DNA from: Micromonospora inyonensis | Lineage (GTDB): Bacteria > Actinomycetota > Actinomycetes > Mycobacteriales > Micromonosporaceae | Assembly: GCF_900091415.1 (NCBI RefSeq) | Contig: NZ_FMHU01000002.1 | Coordinates: 1,612,001 to 1,676,000 of the forward strand | DNA length: 64,000 nucleotides | Direction of reading: 5' to 3' | Shown here: positions 17,101 to 25,695 of the stretch, piece by piece | Numbering within the stretch: position 1 is the stretch's first letter | Layout of the letters: the number at the start of each line of letters is the position of its first letter | The notes under the pieces: model-generated | Seen by the model: only the letters and a program-made list of their open reading frames with translations | What the model was told of the DNA's origin: nothing | Databases searched by the model: none | Made by a program: the position numbers and the translations under genes

Positions 17101-17415
17101 CCCGGCGCAGGGGTTCCGGAGTTCCGGCAGTCGTTCACCGAGCCACCGGCGTCCCTGGGGAGGGAAGAACAGGTGGTAGAGGGGGTTGAGGACCTGGGCG
17201 ACGAGACAGACGGCGACGACGAGCACGACGACCACGGCCAGTACGGTCCACCAGGGATGCCGCGGCCACCGGCGGGAGCGGGTCGGCAGCCTGTCGGCTC
17301 GGACGCGCCGCCATTGCTGTTCCTCGCCGCTGACCCGGGTCTCCACCGTGCGGGTCAGCTTCGCCACCGACATCCGTGGGCTCCACAGGCGTCTGCGCCA
17401 GAGCGGACCGCGCAT
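14107..17415 (-). CDS. Membrane-anchored NACHT-type STAND NTPase
   Basis: A large 1102-aa protein. A basic N-terminal tail is followed by two transmembrane segments (about 56-78 and 115-136) and then a P-loop NTPase: Walker A GGVGSGKT (192-199), Walker B IAVLADGLHE (267-276) and a sensor IVTSRPYD near 305. The downstream region is helical and Arg-rich, like the repeat sensors of STAND proteins. Near residues 1030-1065 lies a tight five-cysteine cluster (CSPGATCLDDCPFRLC ... FCARQ). STAND NTPases act as signal-triggered switches, several of them in antiphage defence. No effector domain or partner gene is visible, so defence is only a hypothesis. Confidence 0.75.
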   Translation of the reverse strand: MRGPLWRRRLWSPRMSVAKLTRTVETRVSGEEQQWRRVRADRLPTRSRRWPRHPWWTVLAVVVVLVVAVCLVAQVLNPLYHLFFPPQGRRWLGERLPELRNPCAGERQAPCTTLAQFFSPLIGAALGLALFYVLSKQRVHRWYNRRARASATALVATADPSVDRVVGRDELCEVLIERIRDPQVRSPVVLVGGVGSGKTAIIVELTRQLARRGIVPVPVRMRDARLAEDLTFEELARRRFQELVDAQLFSDGSGTRIWRHLRMSNRIAVLADGLHEPFGRDEEQREENVLREAISQAAEARLPLIVTSRPYDPLRGMRAILVGLEPLGEGAALEHGLDGTPGAAPSSWARIVALIKAADVTDSPFFLTVIRALHRSDRLPRLSRAEAGGVVRPMDRYEARWQLLDAWRTALLDGTLKRDVSRSRDDRAITLEVLSAFACLALVRGTSHLEYQEMTRGHDAEHRAILGRLHDGLGNRVRTNLLDHITHAFVEGAEWAVVDVRRTEAQFLHGVVQAYLGMRYLTDPKLLGRLLGSLITSRRNPEALIALTLLSRHLAAQRSDRPPLAERLPLAPREEPVARLVRHLREQARSEKDLCWRFELYAAAVESDTSARRPVHADLLREIAEQWEDAGIGHVPNRPANQARLQLVRRIGDAARLIVDRARTCRTERGVRADRAGPEPNYAAFFRLAGREGSYRVRLAAAREIGLGGREAVRGLRQVGGLGPEEMPRSTTADRRSEHLTYWEQQLRGWILPLLYQSAHQDTEETPLGPTPEITQVGGDLRKWLRALEAYHPARPEHYFPITSEIAFAQGFRLAANIRRPLVGRTPSDRSFLVEKAERTLAHSRFWYSQLVLLQALTLFSLPVDPAEPLPRREHGANPYGLVRHWLRIAGQAVRGRPPGPPHPFLLEAGRLCVRALLSRRPERYCWIDERETSSRVGSSSTVAEVRREQSLWIPDSSGWSVLTPHAQRLLADVMLLLNLADRGDLLIDREDRLTRADRADLPPCLTSDRRPLRPDRTLESSESCSPGATCLDDCPFRLCPLPAEGEPQPHELDQNFCARQADLTSPRYLLSARSPWQNTSRSQLRQFWRRMSERQLPEWRR

Positions 17416-17589
17416 GCCCGTACCCCCCGTCCGTCACGGCGAGCGGCTGGTGAGATTTCGTCACGTACCGGTCAGAGTGAGGGTAACGCTGATCAGGCGG
17501 ACCTCTGGTGCGGACCGGCGAAAAGCCCGGCCGGGGCTGCGCGGGACCGGCGGGCAGGGACGGTGTCCGGGCCGGGGCGTGGTGGCCGG

Positions 17590-18606
17590 TCAGGCCGGGG
17601 CGGGGCCGGTGGTGTCGCGCAGGACCACCCCGGCGTCGAGCACCTCGATCCGGCCGCCGGCGGCCACCGGCTCCAGCGCGAGGGCCATCGCCCGTGCCCC
17701 CATCTCGACCAGCGGGAGCCGGACGGTGGTCAGGGCCGGCGTGACGTCGCGGGCGATCGGCATGTCGTCGAAGCCGGTGACCGAGACCTGGCCGGGCACG
17801 GCCACCCCCCGGGCCCGCAGCAGCGACAGCGCGCCGATGGCCATGGAGTCGTTGAGTGCCACGACCGCCGTCACGCCGGGCACCGCGTCGAGGAGGACGG
17901 CCGCCGCCCCGGCCCCGCTGTCCCGGTCGAACTCGGCGTAGCGGACGTGCTCCTCGGGCAGGGTCAGCTCCCGCTCGGCGAGGGCGCGGCGCAGCCCGGC
18001 CAACCGGTCGGTGGTCGTGGTGAGCAGCCGGGGGCCGGCCACCACCCCGATCCGCCGGTGACCGAGCGCGAGCAGCTCCCGGGCCAGCAGGTACGCGCCG
18101 TTCTCGTTCGCCGGCATCACCGCGTCGCCGGCGTGCTCGTGGCGTCCGATGACCGCGACCCGGCCGCCGGTCGCCTCGTACGCGGCGAGCTGTTCGTTGA
18201 GCCGGGTGGTGAAGCTGTCGTCGTGGTAGCCGGAGCCGGCCAGGATCATCGCCGCGACCTGTTGGCCGCGCAGCAGGTCGACGTACTCCAGTTCCCGTTC
18301 CGGGTCCCGGTAGCTGTTGCAGATGATGAGCAGCTTGCCGCGTGCGGTCGCCACCCGCTGCAGCCCTCGGGTGACCTCGGCGAAGTACGGGTCGGAGACG
18401 TCGTGCACGATGACGCCGACCACGCTGCGGTGGGGACGGGCCAGGAGCTGGGCGTGGGCGTTCGGGACGTAGCGCAGGTCGGCCACGGCCCGCAGCACCC
18501 GGTCGCGCAGCTCCTCGGTGACGGTCTTGCTGCTGCCGTTGATGACCCGCGACGCGGTCGCGGGGGAGACCCCGGCCCGTCGGGCGACGTCGGCCAGCGT
18601 CGCCAT
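17590..18606 (-). CDS. LacI-family transcriptional regulator
   Basis: 338 aa from ATG 18606 (a GTG 6 nt upstream is possible). The N-terminal HTH and hinge helix are clear: ATLADVARRAGVSPATASRVING and the hinge PNAHAQLLARP. The periplasmic-binding-like core follows (VGVIVHDVSDPYFAEV, VVALNDSMAIGAL, VSVTGFDDMPIARDV). Members repress sugar genes until an effector sugar binds. The divergent neighbour is a wrecked sugar-phosphate isomerase, so its natural target operon has probably been lost. Confidence 0.92.
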   Translation of the reverse strand: MATLADVARRAGVSPATASRVINGSSKTVTEELRDRVLRAVADLRYVPNAHAQLLARPHRSVVGVIVHDVSDPYFAEVTRGLQRVATARGKLLIICNSYRDPERELEYVDLLRGQQVAAMILAGSGYHDDSFTTRLNEQLAAYEATGGRVAVIGRHEHAGDAVMPANENGAYLLARELLALGHRRIGVVAGPRLLTTTTDRLAGLRRALAERELTLPEEHVRYAEFDRDSGAGAAAVLLDAVPGVTAVVALNDSMAIGALSLLRARGVAVPGQVSVTGFDDMPIARDVTPALTTVRLPLVEMGARAMALALEPVAAGGRIEVLDAGVVLRDTTGPAPA

Positions 18607-18766
18607 GGCCACCCCCGAGTGTTCTGCTGATGTGGTCGCGCCCTGAGTCGCGGCCTCAGGCTACCGCAGCGGGTAGGGCGGTCCCCGCCACCGCGGGGCC
18701 CGGCACGCCGGGCGAACGGGCGGAGGAAAGCCCTTGCCTGGCGGGATCGCCCCAGGCCGCCGGGGG

Positions 18767-19092
18767 CACTCCGTCAACCAGGCCACCTCGATGAACCGGC
18801 CGCTGGAGGAGGCCGTCGCGGACTACGCCGACGCGGGGGTGCCGGGCATCGTGTGGCGCGAACCGGTCGGGGCGTACGGCGTCGAGCGGGCGGCCCGGCT
18901 GGTCCGCGCCACCGGGCTCACCGTCACCTCCACTCCGCCGGGGCGGCTTCCTCACCGCCCACGACTGCCGGACGGAGAACCCGCGGGCCGTCGAGGAGGC
19001 CCCATCCTCGACTGCCCGGTGCTGGTGCTGGCCTCGGGCGGCCTGCCCGCCGGCAGCCGGGACCTCGACGGGGCCCGGCAGCGGGTACCGCG
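18767..19092 (+). pseudogene. Sugar phosphate isomerase/epimerase-like gene, frameshifted and truncated
   Basis: Fragments in different frames read in order NQATSMNRPLEEAVADYADAG, GVERAARLVRATGLTVTS, then GFLTAHDCRTENPRAVEEA, then ILDCPVLVLASGGLPAGSRDLDGAR. This is the TIM-barrel sugar phosphate isomerase/epimerase layout often paired with a LacI regulator, which is exactly what sits divergently upstream. Several frameshifts and deletions, and loss of the C-terminal half, make it non-functional. It ends right before the cobalamin riboswitch. Confidence 0.7.
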
Positions 19093-19136
19093 CGGGTGGT
19101 CTTCGTCACCATGGCACCCGTGCGCGGCAGCGGCTA

Positions 19137-19303
19137 GGGTGACGCTGCCGTGGTGCACGGGAAACCGGTGAAGTACCGGTGCGGTCCTCGCCACTGTGAT
19201 CGGGAGTCCGCGGCCCTCGTCGAAACCGAGGTCACTGGGCGTACGCGCCTGGGAAGGCCGGCCACGGACGCACGTCCCGTCAGCCAGGAGACCGGCCACG
19301 GCA
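19137..19303 (+). ncRNA. Cobalamin (AdoCbl) riboswitch
   Basis: The leader before the binding-protein gene shows the conserved cobalamin riboswitch blocks in order: GGTG..ACGGGAAACCGGTG, GCGGTCCTCGCCACTGTGA with CGGGAGT, CACTGGGCG...CTGGGAAGGC, and the B12 box GTCAGCCAGGAGACC at 19279-19293. It lies 40 nt upstream of the ATG at 19344. Such elements shut expression off when cobalamin is plentiful, so the transporter operon downstream should be induced by corrinoid shortage. Confidence 0.92.
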
Positions 19304-19343
19304 CTGTGACGACCCGTCCACGAGGTGCTGGAAGGCAATCCCG

Positions 19344-20357
19344 ATGCGCGAGCGCGCTCTGTCCACCGTGTCCCGGCGCGTCGCCGCGCCGCTGACCGTC
19401 CTCATCGTCCTGCTCGGCGGCTGCGGCACCGGGGACGACTCCACCCCGGCTGCCCCGCAGCCGGTCACCGCGGTCGACCTGACCAACTGCGGCACGCCGG
19501 TCCGGGTGGCCGCGCCGCCCCGGCGGGCGGTGACCATGAACCAGCCCGCCACCGAGATCATGCTGGCCCTCGGGCTGGCCGACCGGATGGCCGGTACGGC
19601 CTACCTGGACGACGCCATCCTGCCGGAGTACGCCACCCCGTACGCCTCGGTGCCGGTGCTGGCCGAGAAGTACCCCTCGAAGGAGAAGCTGCTCGAGGCC
19701 GAGCCCGACTTCGTCTACGGCTCCTTCCACAGTGCCTTCGGCGACGAGGGCGCCGGTGACCGGACCGGGCTGGCGAGGCTCGGTATCGGGACGTACCTCT
19801 CCCCGGCCGGCTGTCCCGCGCCGCACCGGCCGGCGAAGCTGACCATCGACCACGTGTTCGGTGAGATCCGGGACGTCGCGGCCATCTTCGGCGTACCCGA
19901 TCGGGCCGAGAAGCTCATCGCCGACCAGCGGACCCGGATCGCCACGGCCGCCGGCCGGGTCGACGGTGCCGGGGACCTCTCCGTGCTCTGGTGGGACGAA
20001 GGGACCGACGCGCCGAGTGTGGGCTCCTGCTGCGGCACTCCCGGCCTCATCATGTCCTCGGTCGGGGTCGGAAACGCGTTCGCCGACCTGACCGGCGACT
20101 GGGCCGACAGCGGCTGGGAGACCCTCGCCGAACGCGATCCCGACGTGATCGTGCTGGTCGACGCGGCATGGGACACGGCCGCCGCGAAGAAGGCGTTCCT
20201 GACCGGCCACCCCACGCTGCGGCACCTCAGGGCGGTGAGCGGGCAGCGCTTCGTCGTCATCCCCTTCTCCGCCACCTCCGCCGGGGTGCGCGTCGTGCGC
20301 GGCGTCGAGGCGCTCGCCGAAGGCGTCGTCCGGATCCCCGACGGGACCGGGCGCTGA
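19344..20357 (+). CDS. Corrinoid-type ABC transporter substrate-binding lipoprotein (BtuF-like)
   Basis: 337 aa from ATG 19344 behind GGAAGG. An N-terminal lipoprotein signal ends in the lipobox LLGGC. The mature part is a helical-backbone (class III) binding protein: VAAPPRRAVTMNQPATEIMLALGLADRM, KEKLLEAEPDFVYG, ERDPDVIVLVDAAW. Such proteins bind cobalamin, haem or ferric siderophores. The riboswitch upstream and the chelatase/ferredoxin genes downstream argue for a corrinoid or cobalt-related ligand. A related actinobacterial clade is annotated as a putative F420-0 transporter, which is the main alternative. Confidence 0.85.
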   Translation: MRERALSTVSRRVAAPLTVLIVLLGGCGTGDDSTPAAPQPVTAVDLTNCGTPVRVAAPPRRAVTMNQPATEIMLALGLADRMAGTAYLDDAILPEYATPYASVPVLAEKYPSKEKLLEAEPDFVYGSFHSAFGDEGAGDRTGLARLGIGTYLSPAGCPAPHRPAKLTIDHVFGEIRDVAAIFGVPDRAEKLIADQRTRIATAAGRVDGAGDLSVLWWDEGTDAPSVGSCCGTPGLIMSSVGVGNAFADLTGDWADSGWETLAERDPDVIVLVDAAWDTAAAKKAFLTGHPTLRHLRAVSGQRFVVIPFSATSAGVRVVRGVEALAEGVVRIPDGTGR

Positions 20358-21417
20358 CCACCGCGACCGCGCCGCCCACCCAGGCCGCCCTCCGCCCGGC
20401 CCGGCCCGCCGGCCCGGCGCTGCTCGTGCCCGTGCTGCTGGTCGCCCTGGTGGCGTCGATCGGGGCGGCGGTCACCATCGGGCCCGCCGACATCTCGATA
20501 CGGACGGTGTGGACCGTGGTGGCCGACCGGCTGGGGCTGCTCGACTCCGACCTGCCGGTGCTGCGCGAGCACATCGTCTGGCGGCTACGGCTGCCCCGGG
20601 TGCTCGGCGCGGCTCTGGTCGGGGCGGGGCTGGCGGCGGTCGGCGCGGTGATGCAGACCGTCACCCGTAACCCGCTGGCCGACCCGTACCTGCTCGGCGT
20701 CTCCTCCGGGGCGTCGCTGGGCGCGGTCGCGGTCCTGGTCGTCGGTCTCGGCAACGGCGTCGCCGCGCTGACCGGGGGTGCCCTCGCCGGTGCGCTCGCC
20801 GCGTTCGTCGTCGTGATCGCCGTGGCCGGTCGGCGGGGTGCCCTCGAACCCACCCGGGTGGTGCTCGCCGGGGTGGCCGTCGCGCAGCTCTGCGCCGCGG
20901 CGACCTCCTTCGTCATCATCTGGGTCGCCGACCCGCACGCCACCCAGAGCATCACCTTCTGGCTCTCCGGTTCACTGGCCCGGGTCGACTGGACCGCGCT
21001 GGCCTGGGCCTCGCCGGTGCTGGCCGCCGTGCTCGCCCTGGTGGCGGCACACGCCCGCCGGCTCAACGCGTTCGCCTTCGGCGAGGACGCCGCCGCGGCC
21101 CTCGGCGTCCCGGTCGGCCGGGTCCGCTGGCTGCTGCTGGTCGCCACCGCGCTGCTCACCGCCGTGCTCGTGGCGATCAGCGGCGCGATCGGCTTCGTCG
21201 GGTTGATCCTGCCGCACGCCGTCCGCTTCCTCACCGGGGCGGACCACCGGCGGCTGCTGCCCGCCGTCGTCCCGGCCGGCGCGATCTTCGTGGTCTGGGT
21301 GGACACCGCCGCGCGGACCCTGTTCGAGCCCCGGGAACTGCCGGTCGGCGTGCTGACCGCGCTGCTCGGCGTGCCCGCCTTCGTGGTGCTGCTGCACCGG
21401 CGGAGGGCACGGGACTG

Positions 21418-21418
<1 letters not shown>
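20354..21418 (+). CDS. FecCD/BtuC-type ABC transporter permease
   Basis: Up to 354 aa with about nine to ten transmembrane segments. Family markers are LRLPRVLGAALVGAGLA, VGAVMQTVTRNPLADPYLLG, VSSGASLGAV and ISGAIGFVGLILPHAVRF. No ATG, GTG or TTG lies near the expected start. A CTG at 20354-20356 overlaps the previous stop in the same 4-nt manner as the other junctions, so a rare CTG start is possible; the next usable codon is GTG 20426, just before the first helix. It imports the substrate delivered by the lipoprotein. Confidence 0.88.
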
Positions 21419-22181
<763 letters not shown>

Positions 22182-22185
<4 letters not shown>

Positions 22186-22890
22186 CCGAAGTGCGTAGCG
22201 CGCAAGCGGTCACCCACGTCGGCGGGCAGGACACCGTGCGCCGGCTCGCCGACGACGTGGCCCGGGCGCTGGACGTCCCGGTGTCGGCGTGCTTCCTCGA
22301 CGGCGCCGCGCCGTCGCTGCACGCCGCGCTCGACGACGCCGTCGCCGCCGGTGCCGACGAGGTCCTGCTCGTCCCGACGCACCTGCCACCCGACCGGTAC
22401 CTGGACACCTGGATCCGCCGGGCCCACGCGCACTGGGCGGCCGGTTTACGCGCGACCGCCCCGGGTCTCGGTCACCGGACCCCTGGCCGACCAACCCGCA
22501 CTGGTCACCGCGATCACGCAGGCGGTCACCGGCCCGTGCCACCCGCTCGTCGGCAGTCCCGGCCCGTTCCGCAGCCCCGCCTGGTCGCGCCTCACCCCGC
22601 ACCGCCACCACGTCCTGGTCTGCCGGGGGCCACGCTGCACCGCCTACGGGGCGAACCAGGTCGCCGACCGCCTCACCCGGGAGCTCGTGCGGCACGGTCT
22701 GGGCGACGACGACGCGCTCGTCACCCCTACCGGCTGCCTCTTCCCCTGCGACCTCGGTCCGCTCGTCGTGGTCCACCCCGACGACATCTGGTACGAGCAG
22801 GTGGACCCGGAACTCGCCGGGCGGATCGTCGACGAACACCTGCGGCGGGGACAGCCCGTCGACGGCCAGCGACCAAGGAGCCGACCATGA
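22182..22890 (+). pseudogene. CbiX-like chelatase fused to a (2Fe-2S) ferredoxin domain, frameshifted
   Basis: Starting at ATG 22182 inside the ATPase stop, the first frame gives a sirohydrochlorin-chelatase-like half: THVGGQDTVRRLADDVARAL, VSACFLDGAAPSLHAALDDA, ADEVLLVPTHLPPDRYL. At about 22460-22472 (run CCCCGGG) the homology jumps one frame and resumes with VSVTGPLADQPALVTAITQ, then the thioredoxin-like ferredoxin HVLVCRGPRCTAYGA ... TPTGCLFPCDLGPLVVVHP, ending at 22890. A one-base insertion in the G/C run explains it. The intact protein would act in cobalt handling under riboswitch control. Sequencing error or ribosomal slippage are alternatives. Confidence 0.8.
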
Positions 22891-23264
22891 CCGACCCGTC
22901 CGGCTGTCTGGTCACCGTGTGCCGGGACTGCTGCTGCGGCAGCGCCCGCAAGCACCCCTCGGTCGACCACGACGCACAGCTGCGCCGCCTGCGCGCCGGC
23001 CTCCCGGCACCGCACCGGATGCGGATCAGCACCTGCCTCGACCTGTGTGCGCAGTCGAACGTGATCGTCGTGCACCCGGCTCCCCGGGCGCGCCGGGCCG
23101 GCGCGCGGCCGGTCTGGTTCGGGCTGGTCGTCGACGACGCGGTGGTCGACGACATCACCGGCTGGGTCCGGGCCGGTGGGCCGGGGGTGGCACCGCTCTC
23201 CGCCGCCCTCGAACTGTCGGTGGTCGCGCCCGGGTTGCCCGAGCCGGGCGGTCGTCGCCGCTGA
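22887..23264 (+). CDS. (2Fe-2S) ferredoxin-like protein
   Basis: 125 aa from ATG 22887, overlapping the previous stop, with an AAGGAG ribosome site. Four clustered cysteine motifs, VCRDCCCGSARKHP and ISTCLDLCAQSNVIVVHP, match thioredoxin-like 2Fe-2S proteins (CxxC-type pairs). Last gene of the riboswitch operon. It may bind or deliver metal, or act as an electron donor in corrin metabolism; the sequence does not decide. Confidence 0.8.
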   Translation: MTDPSGCLVTVCRDCCCGSARKHPSVDHDAQLRRLRAGLPAPHRMRISTCLDLCAQSNVIVVHPAPRARRAGARPVWFGLVVDDAVVDDITGWVRAGGPGVAPLSAALELSVVAPGLPEPGGRRR

Positions 23265-23373
23265 GTCGGCGGGGGCGGACGGCGTGACGGCACCACCGCG
23301 GGTGGGCACGCGCCCCCGGCGAGGATCCGCCACCCGCCAGCGGGAACGTGGTGGACGTCCGTGGCCACGGCAC

Positions 23374-23379
23374 TAGGCT
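23374..23379 (+). promoter_or_regulatory. -10 box of a probable leaderless transcript
   Basis: TAGGCT lies 8 nt before GTG 23388, with no Shine-Dalgarno sequence before that GTG. This spacing is the hallmark of leaderless actinobacterial genes, where transcription begins at the start codon. It supports GTG 23388 over the upstream GTG at 23361. Confidence 0.55.
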
Positions 23380-23387
23380 TGCCTCCC

Positions 23388-24284
23388 GTGCCCACCGACC
23401 TGCCACGTGCGGCGGACCTGCGGGCGGACTGCGCGCGGTGCTTTGGCCTCTGCTGCTACGTACCCGCGTTCGCCGCGTCCGCCGACTTCGCCCTCGACAA
23501 GCCCGCCGGTACCCCCTGCCCGAACCTGGCCGACGACTTCCGCTGCGGCATCCACGACCGGCTGCGGGAGCGGGGCTTCCCCGGCTGCACGGTCTTCGAC
23601 TGCTTCGGCGCGGGACAGCAGCTCGCCCAGGTCACCTTCGGCGGGCGGGACTGGCGTACCCATCCCGAGCTGGCCGCCCCGGTGCGGGCCGCCTTCCCGG
23701 TCCTGCGTGCCCTGCACGAGCTGCTCTGGTACGTCACCGAGGCGGTCGCCCTGCGTCCCGGCGAGCCGCTCGACGGTGAGCTGCGGCAGGTGGGGGAGCG
23801 GCTGGCCGCCCACACCCGGCTCGGCCCGGACGCGCTGAGCGTGGTCGAGGTGGACGCCCTGCGCGGCGCGGTCAATCCGGTGCTGTCCCAGGTCAGCACA
23901 CGGGTGCGCGCCCGGGGTGGCGGACCGGGCCGGGACCACCGGGGCGCGGACCTGGTCGGGGCGGACCTGCGCCGGGTCGACCTGCGGGCGGCCAACCTCC
24001 GGGGGGCGTACCTCATCAGCGCGGACCTGCGGGGCGTGGACCTGCACCTGGCCGATCTGACCGGTGCCGACCTGCGCGGCGCCGACCTGCGCGGTGCCGA
24101 CCTGGCCGGCAGCATCTTCCTTACCCGTGCCCAGCTCGACGCCGCCCGGGGGGACACCCGGACGGCGGTTCCGGCGTCGCTCGGCCGTCCGGCGCACTGG
24201 TCGCCGACCCCGGTCACCATCGGCCGGCGACCCCACGACGGACGGCGCGGCGACCCGTCGCGCCGGCGGGGCCGGCGCGGCTGA
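23388..24284 (+). CDS. Pentapeptide-repeat protein with an N-terminal YkgJ-like cysteine cluster
   Basis: 298 aa from GTG 23388. The N-terminus has a cysteine-rich metal-site pattern, [12 protein letters not shown] ... TPCPN ... FRCGIHD ... [12 protein letters not shown], like the YkgJ/CxxCxxxCC zinc-or-iron-chelating family. After a helical middle, residues about 185-245 hold tandem pentapeptide repeats ([19 protein letters not shown] onwards), which fold as a right-handed quadrilateral beta-helix. The tail is basic. Function unknown; pentapeptide proteins can mimic DNA or scaffold partners. The metal-site fusion is the distinctive feature. Confidence 0.85.
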   Translation: MPTDLPRAADLRADCARCFGLCCYVPAFAASADFALDKPAGTPCPNLADDFRCGIHDRLRERGFPGCTVFDCFGAGQQLAQVTFGGRDWRTHPELAAPVRAAFPVLRALHELLWYVTEAVALRPGEPLDGELRQVGERLAAHTRLGPDALSVVEVDALRGAVNPVLSQVSTRVRARGGGPGRDHRGADLVGADLRRVDLRAANLRGAYLISADLRGVDLHLADLTGADLRGADLRGADLAGSIFLTRAQLDAARGDTRTAVPASLGRPAHWSPTPVTIGRRPHDGRRGDPSRRRGRRG

Positions 24285-24399
24285 CGACGCGTGGGTCCGG
24301 TGCTCCGGGGCCCGGCCCGTGACCACCGGCGGCGGATCAGTGCCGAACGGATCGACGCCTGCGACAGGTGCACCGCCGCCTCCCCGGGCCGGCGACCGG

Positions 24400-24625
24400 T
24401 CAGGTGGCGTACACCTCGAGCCGGGAAAGCTGCCCGGCGGGCCACCCGGTGTTGCCGGTGACCTGGATCCGGACGTACCGCGTCGTGGTCGTGGCGACGG
24501 TGACGCTCACCTGGTTACCGGTGGCCGGGTCGAAGACCCGCCCGGCCGGTGCGACGATCGTGCGCCAGGCGGTGCCGTCGGTGCTGGCCTGGACGGAGAG
24601 GGTCTGCGTCCGCGTCGACCAGGCG
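24400..24625 (-). pseudogene. C-terminal fragment of a CBM32/discoidin carbohydrate-binding domain
   Basis: On the minus strand an open frame without a start reads TRTQTLSVQASTDGTAWRTI, RVFDPATG, VTVATTTTRYVRIQVTGN and ends GQLSRLEVYAT at the stop 24400. This is the end of an F5/8-type-C (CBM32) domain of a secreted glycoside hydrolase. It breaks off abruptly at about 24625, where plus-strand glucanase sequence begins. Non-functional remnant. Confidence 0.7.
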
Positions 24626-24840
24626 CAACCTCTACATCGCGGACATGCTGACCTACTCCGGCATCACCATCAGCTCGCTGGACTTCGGCTACCCGTTCAT
24701 CGGGTTCGGGGCCAGCCCGCCGACGAGGTTCGAGAACATCTCGCTGATCCGGGCCGGCGGCCACTTCTGGGGCGCGCAGGAGCGATGACGCCTTCGACGC
24801 GAAGTCGGGCTTCGGCATCTGGGGGAGCCACGCTTCCCGG
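24626..24840 (+). pseudogene. C-terminal fragment of a beta-helix glucanase (mycodextranase-like)
   Basis: The plus strand reads RRNLYIADMLTYSGITISSL, DFGYPFIGFGASPPTRFENISLIR and AGGHFWGAQ, then shifts frame to DAFDAKSGFGIWGSHAS. The phrases match the right-handed beta-helix of alpha-1,3-glucanase/mycodextranase-type enzymes. There is no start, and it is joined head-on to a carbohydrate-binding fragment on the opposite strand, as if an inversion and deletion had destroyed one modular hydrolase. Confidence 0.6.
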
Positions 24841-24858
24841 GGCGGCGTCGTGCTCCGG

Positions 24859-25602
24859 TCAGGCCGGCCGGAGCCGGCCGCGGGCGACCAGTTCCATGGT
24901 GACGACCACGGCGACCGCCTCCACCGCCAGCAGGCCGATCAGGACGAACAGCTGCGTGACGCCGGCGGTGAGCGGGTCCGCGCCGCCGAGCAGCACACCG
25001 ACGAACGCCCCCGGCAGGGTCACCAGCCCCACCGTGCGGGTCTGGTCCAGCGCCGGGACCAGCGCCTGCCCGGCGGCCGGGCGGCAGACCAGCAGCACCG
25101 TATCCCGGGGGAGCAGACCCAGCGCGAGTCCGGCCTCCACCTCGCCCCGGCGGCTCGTCAGCTCGTCCAGGGCGCGACGACCGGCCAGGGATGTGGCGGT
25201 CATCGCCCCGCCGATCAGGATGCCGGCCACCGGGACGACCGCGATGCCGCGCGGCGGGAGCAGACCGGCGGCGAGCAGCGCCACCACCACCGGCAGGCTC
25301 CCGGCCCCGATGGGTACGGCGGCCCACCAGCCCCGCCCGGCGCCGGTGATCCGCCGGCCGGAGGTCACCGCCGCCACCACCCACATGAGCAGGACGAAGC
25401 CGGCGGTGGCCGCGACGGACCCGACGATGACGACGATGAGCAGGGACACGGCCGTGAGCTGGAGCGCGGCACGGACCGCGGCCACCACGATCTGCCGGCC
25501 GTGCCCCAGCCGGCCGAGCGTGACCACGACCGCCGCGAGAGCGGTCAGCACCACCAGCGCGACCGCCAGCCTCGGCCCGGTCACCAGCATCGTCGACGTC
25601 AT
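24859..25602 (-). CDS. FetB/YbbM-type ABC permease
   Basis: About 247 aa from ATG 25602 (GTG 25623 possible). Roughly seven hydrophobic helices are seen, with the family phrases RAALQLTAVSLL, GGAMTATSLAGRRALDEL, LGLLPRDTVLL and LPGAFVGVLLGGADPLTAGVTQLFVL. FetAB in E. coli exports iron. No FetA-type ATPase is adjacent, although the gene diverges from an iron-box-controlled transporter, which fits an iron role. Confidence 0.85.
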   Translation of the reverse strand: MTSTMLVTGPRLAVALVVLTALAAVVVTLGRLGHGRQIVVAAVRAALQLTAVSLLIVVIVGSVAATAGFVLLMWVVAAVTSGRRITGAGRGWWAAVPIGAGSLPVVVALLAAGLLPPRGIAVVPVAGILIGGAMTATSLAGRRALDELTSRRGEVEAGLALGLLPRDTVLLVCRPAAGQALVPALDQTRTVGLVTLPGAFVGVLLGGADPLTAGVTQLFVLIGLLAVEAVAVVVTMELVARGRLRPA

Positions 25603-25655
25603 GTGGTCATGCCTACTCGACACCGGCCCCGACGTGGATACCCAGGTGGATTAAG

Positions 25656-25674
25656 TTAGGTTACCCTCACCTAA
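25656..25674. promoter_or_regulatory. IdeR/DtxR-like iron box
   Basis: TTAGGTTACCCTCACCTAA, a 19-bp interrupted palindrome (arms TTAGGT and ACCTAA), matches the IdeR/DtxR consensus well. It stands 22 bp before the MFS gene and 54 bp before the divergent FetB-type gene. An iron-loaded regulator bound here would switch off the MFS gene, and perhaps both genes, in iron-rich cells. Confidence 0.8.
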
Positions 25675-25695
25675 CTATCGCGACCGGGAGGGCGA

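Noticed and set aside
14107..17415. Defence island
   Set aside because: Only one STAND-type gene is present; no restriction, CBASS, toxin or other defence genes adjoin it, so I report it as a single candidate only.
23950..24110. Tandem DNA repeat or CRISPR-like array
   Set aside because: The periodicity is 15 bp from pentapeptide codons in a protein, not repeats with spacers.
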